A model generated the notes under the pieces. That model did not search any database. It was not told the DNA's origin and saw only the letters and a list, made by a program, of their open reading frames with translations. DNA of 8,278 nt from Ignavibacteria bacterium (lineage in GTDB: Bacteria > Bacteroidota > Ignavibacteria > Ignavibacteriales > Melioribacteraceae). Positions 6,449 to 8,278 of this stretch are shown here, piece by piece. The stretch is taken from positions 1 to 8,278 of the forward strand of contig QILJ01000522.1 of NCBI GenBank assembly GCA_003233295.1, given 5' to 3'. Numbering within the stretch: position 1 is the stretch's first letter; every line of letters starts with the position of its first letter. Position numbers and translations under genes: made by a program.

Positions 6449-7489
6449 ATGTATTCTAATAGGTTACTCAATAATAATCTACTTAATAATACTTTATCTG
6501 TTTTGTTATTAGTATTAACATTTTCACAAATCTCTGCACAAAACCTTGCAGATCTATCGATTACCCATAAACCTGATCCCCGCATTTGTATTGATGTAAC
6601 CAGGATAGTTAATATTAAACCTTTTATATCCGATCGATTTAGTTTTAAATTAAATAACTGCAATTTGCTTTTTGATACAAAAACATTCTTTAACCTTGAG
6701 AATTATTTCAGGAAAGATATAGTTCTTTATTCAATAAATGATAAAATAGCTCTGGATTTACTTTCAAAAGACTTTTCATTCAACAGATTCAATGTAGAAT
6801 TAAATACCGAACAATTATTGATGAGTACATATCAATTTAAAGAGGAATTATTATTCAACAAATACCTTGTTAATAAAGAATATTTCTTCAATAATTTCAT
6901 GAAAAATATTAAAAGAAATCAATTCTTTTATGATATGTATACTAAGAACAATGATATTTATACAAATGAGTTTTCAATCCTCGATTTTCAATCGGCTCAA
7001 ACTGAACAATATTTAAGCGGAATAAAAATTTGGGGAGGTATAGGAGTTGCAATGGTTGGTATTCTTATGCTTGCACCTCGTTCAGTAACAAAATGGAAAG
7101 AGGGCTATATCGATAATGCCATGTCAAACTTAAAGCGGGCGTTTAACGAACCTCCTGTTTGGGATGAAGATCATTGGCAGATAAATTATGTTGGACATCC
7201 TTACGCTGGTAGTCTTTATTATAATACAATCCGTGCACAAGGCGGGTCAATTTTGGATTCCTTTCTTTTCAGCGCAATTATATCGACGGGCTGGGAATAT
7301 GTGTATGAAGGTGTTGCTGAGCAGCCAAGTATCCAGGATCTAATAGTTACACCGGTTGCCGGAGCCGTTTTGGGAGAGCTAATCCATCAAGCCACTTTAG
7401 GAATGAAAAAAAACGGGTTCAGCGTTTTTGAAGCAGCATTTGTAACGGTGTTCAATCCCATGTATGTTATAATCAATGGTTATAATTAA
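6449..7489 (+). CDS. DUF3943-related secreted protein lacking the barrel
   Basis: The ATG at 6449 gives a 346-aa product with an N-terminal signal peptide (core LLLVLTF, cleavage near ISAQ at about residue 31). An in-frame TTG at 6413 would add 12 residues and lengthen the n-region, so I prefer the ATG although neither has a strong Shine-Dalgarno. Residues about 32-187 are Asn/Phe/Lys/Leu-rich and match nothing I know. A hydrophobic segment (IWGGIGVAMVGILMLAP) at about 194-210 precedes a conserved part at about 237-346: WDEDHWQINYVGHPYAGSLY, then STGWEYVYEGVAEQPSIQDL, TPVAGAVLGE and FNPMYVIINGYN. This is the DUF3943 core seen also in the gene at the left end, but the protein stops where the family's beta-barrel would begin. 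The 3' end overlaps the decayed DUF72 gene by 17 nt. Family membership is good; function unknown. Confidence 0.75.
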   Translation: MYSNRLLNNNLLNNTLSVLLLVLTFSQISAQNLADLSITHKPDPRICIDVTRIVNIKPFISDRFSFKLNNCNLLFDTKTFFNLENYFRKDIVLYSINDKIALDLLSKDFSFNRFNVELNTEQLLMSTYQFKEELLFNKYLVNKEYFFNNFMKNIKRNQFFYDMYTKNNDIYTNEFSILDFQSAQTEQYLSGIKIWGGIGVAMVGILMLAPRSVTKWKEGYIDNAMSNLKRAFNEPPVWDEDHWQINYVGHPYAGSLYYNTIRAQGGSILDSFLFSAIISTGWEYVYEGVAEQPSIQDLIVTPVAGAVLGELIHQATLGMKKNGFSVFEAAFVTVFNPMYVIINGYN

Positions 7490-8021
7490 TAAGATTTGCA
7501 ATAGCATTTGCTTCTTTTGTAACAGACCTTTCAGTTTGTCGATAGTAAGCGGGGCAGACCCTTCATAATGATTATTTACATTCATATAAACATCAATATT
7601 TTTCGTTTGTAGTTCAGTTATCATTACTGCAATCTTTTTTAACTCATCATCTTTCGGCTCCGGTATCTTATCCTAAAAATTATTTGCTTTTTCTTCAATC
7701 CCTTTTCTATCATATCCATGTAAGCGGATTATACTACTTAGGCATTTATCAAATTTTTTCTCGTAAACTTCAATAATTGAAGGCATATAATATCCTTGAA
7801 GTAGCACATGAGTAAGCTTATTTTTCTGCAGAAAGGTAAAAACTTAAAATTTAAATAATTTGAATTTCTTATTTCAATCCCTATTGATAAGTTGTGATCA
7901 ATTGAATTTAAAAATTCTTCAAATTGTTCTAGGAACTTCTCTAGCAAACTCATTTTTTGCTTATTCAAATATTCAAGTTGAAACATCAGTACTCCAAATT
8001 TATTATGGATATTTTAATAGA
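7473..8021 (-). pseudogene. Decayed DUF72 (YecE-family) gene
   Basis: Minus-strand pieces in several frames join into the C-terminal two-thirds of a DUF72 protein, a family of unknown function with a barrel-like fold. In order: HNKFGVLMFQLEYLNKQKM onward to IGIEIRNSNYLNFKF (start about 8007); a frame change at the A5/T5 run 7838-7842; FTFLQKNKLTHVLLQGYYMP, then EVYEKKF and IIRLHGYDRKGIEEKANNF; a TAG at 7673-7675 where a conserved Trp is expected; DKIPEPKDDELKKIA, then DVYMNVNNHYEGSAPLTIDK; and finally, after another frame change near 7530, KEANAIANLINYNH ending at TGA 7475-7473. A further shift near 8008-8012 separates SIKI from HNKF. The N-terminal third is absent. At least three frameshifts plus a nonsense change make a functional product unlikely. 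A homopolymer sequencing error could explain one shift but not the TAG. Confidence 0.8.
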
Positions 8022-8029
8022 GTTACAAA

Positions 8030-8191
8030 GTGCTGAAAGATAAACTCAGTGCAGGTATACTTGCTATGAAAATTGGATTTAATGATTATCAGGATCTTGA
8101 CAGTACTATATTGAAGATCACAAAATTTAATTATACTTTTTTTATAGAAATTATTAATGAGTTTTCACTAAAAAAAATCATAAAAGGTTAA
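8030..8191 (+). CDS. Unrecognised 54-codon ORF, doubtful
   Basis: Begins at GTG (VLKDKLSAGILAMKIG) or at the in-frame ATG at 8066, giving 41 aa beginning MKIGFNDYQDLDSTILKITK and ending SLKKIIKG. Residue use looks more like real protein than random AT-rich translation, but no Shine-Dalgarno sequence precedes either start and I recognise no family. It lies just upstream of the surviving part of the DUF72 pseudogene, on the opposite strand, where the missing N-terminal third would be expected. It could be a fragment of another broken gene. The remaining 87 nt to the window end show nothing recognisable. Confidence 0.25.
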   Translation: MLKDKLSAGILAMKIGFNDYQDLDSTILKITKFNYTFFIEIINEFSLKKIIKG

Positions 8192-8278
8192 ATATTATTC
8201 ATTATAGACATATTTACCCACAGATAAAGAGACTGTGTGAAAAGTCGAAAGCGAAAAAAAGCTGTGAAATAAAATTAA

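Noticed and set aside
8214..8222. TTACCCACA, one mismatch from the DnaA box TTATCCACA
   Set aside because: A single near-match with no cluster, no dnaA/dnaN neighbour and no further boxes; not evidence of an origin.
1..8278. Search for CRISPR arrays, IS ends, tRNA or rRNA genes and defence systems
   Set aside because: No regularly spaced direct repeats, transposase or integrase motifs, tRNA-like folds or defence-type domains were seen on either strand.

Overview
The window looks like an AT-rich chromosomal segment from the Bacteroidota/Chlorobiota/Ignavibacteriota group, most like an Ignavibacteria-type organism. This is inferred from four things. Small secreted outer-membrane beta-barrel proteins dominate, with signal peptides ending in AQ and several with an aromatic last residue. 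There is one very good Bacteroidota-type promoter (TTG, 20 nt, TATATTTG) in front of a barrel gene. Shine-Dalgarno sequences are clear (AGGAGG, AAAGAGG, AAGGA), which is less usual in classical Bacteroidetes. The DUF3943 and DUF72 relatives also fit the group. No rRNA, tRNA, IS element, CRISPR array or phage gene is visible.

Layout, left to right. A DUF3943-type outer-membrane protein whose 5' end is damaged (conserved sequence continues upstream of the first usable ATG but in shifted frames) is followed after 53 nt by a 198-aa outer-membrane beta-barrel protein on the same strand. Facing them on the minus strand is a possible two-gene micro-operon: a 62-aa acidic protein and, 3 nt later, a 27-aa single-membrane-helix peptide that lies outside most gene-calling cutoffs. 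A hairpin sits between the converging units. A 380-nt AT-rich intergenic region then leads to a complete 545-aa sodium/solute symporter closely resembling the Vibrio sodium/galactose transporter vSGLT. It ends at a strong bidirectional terminator shared with a convergent 415-aa outer-membrane protein. That protein and a 144-aa small barrel protein are transcribed divergently from a roughly 310-nt region holding candidate promoters for both directions and two palindromes.

The right end holds a second DUF3943-related gene. It has an unfamiliar Asn/Phe/Lys-rich N-terminal part and stops where the family's beta-barrel would normally begin. Its 3' end overlaps the 3' end of a decayed minus-strand DUF72 (YecE-family) gene, which I reassembled from several frames: three frame changes, one Trp-to-stop change, and no recognisable N-terminal third. 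The last 250 nt hold only an unrecognised 54-codon ORF.

Functionally, this is an envelope-oriented neighbourhood (secreted or outer-membrane proteins plus one inner-membrane sugar symporter) rather than one pathway. I see no convincing new multi-gene system. The observations most worth following are the two unequal DUF3943 relatives, the tiny minus-strand gene pair, and the decayed DUF72 gene. Base-level frameshifts could in part be assembly errors, and reads would be needed to decide.
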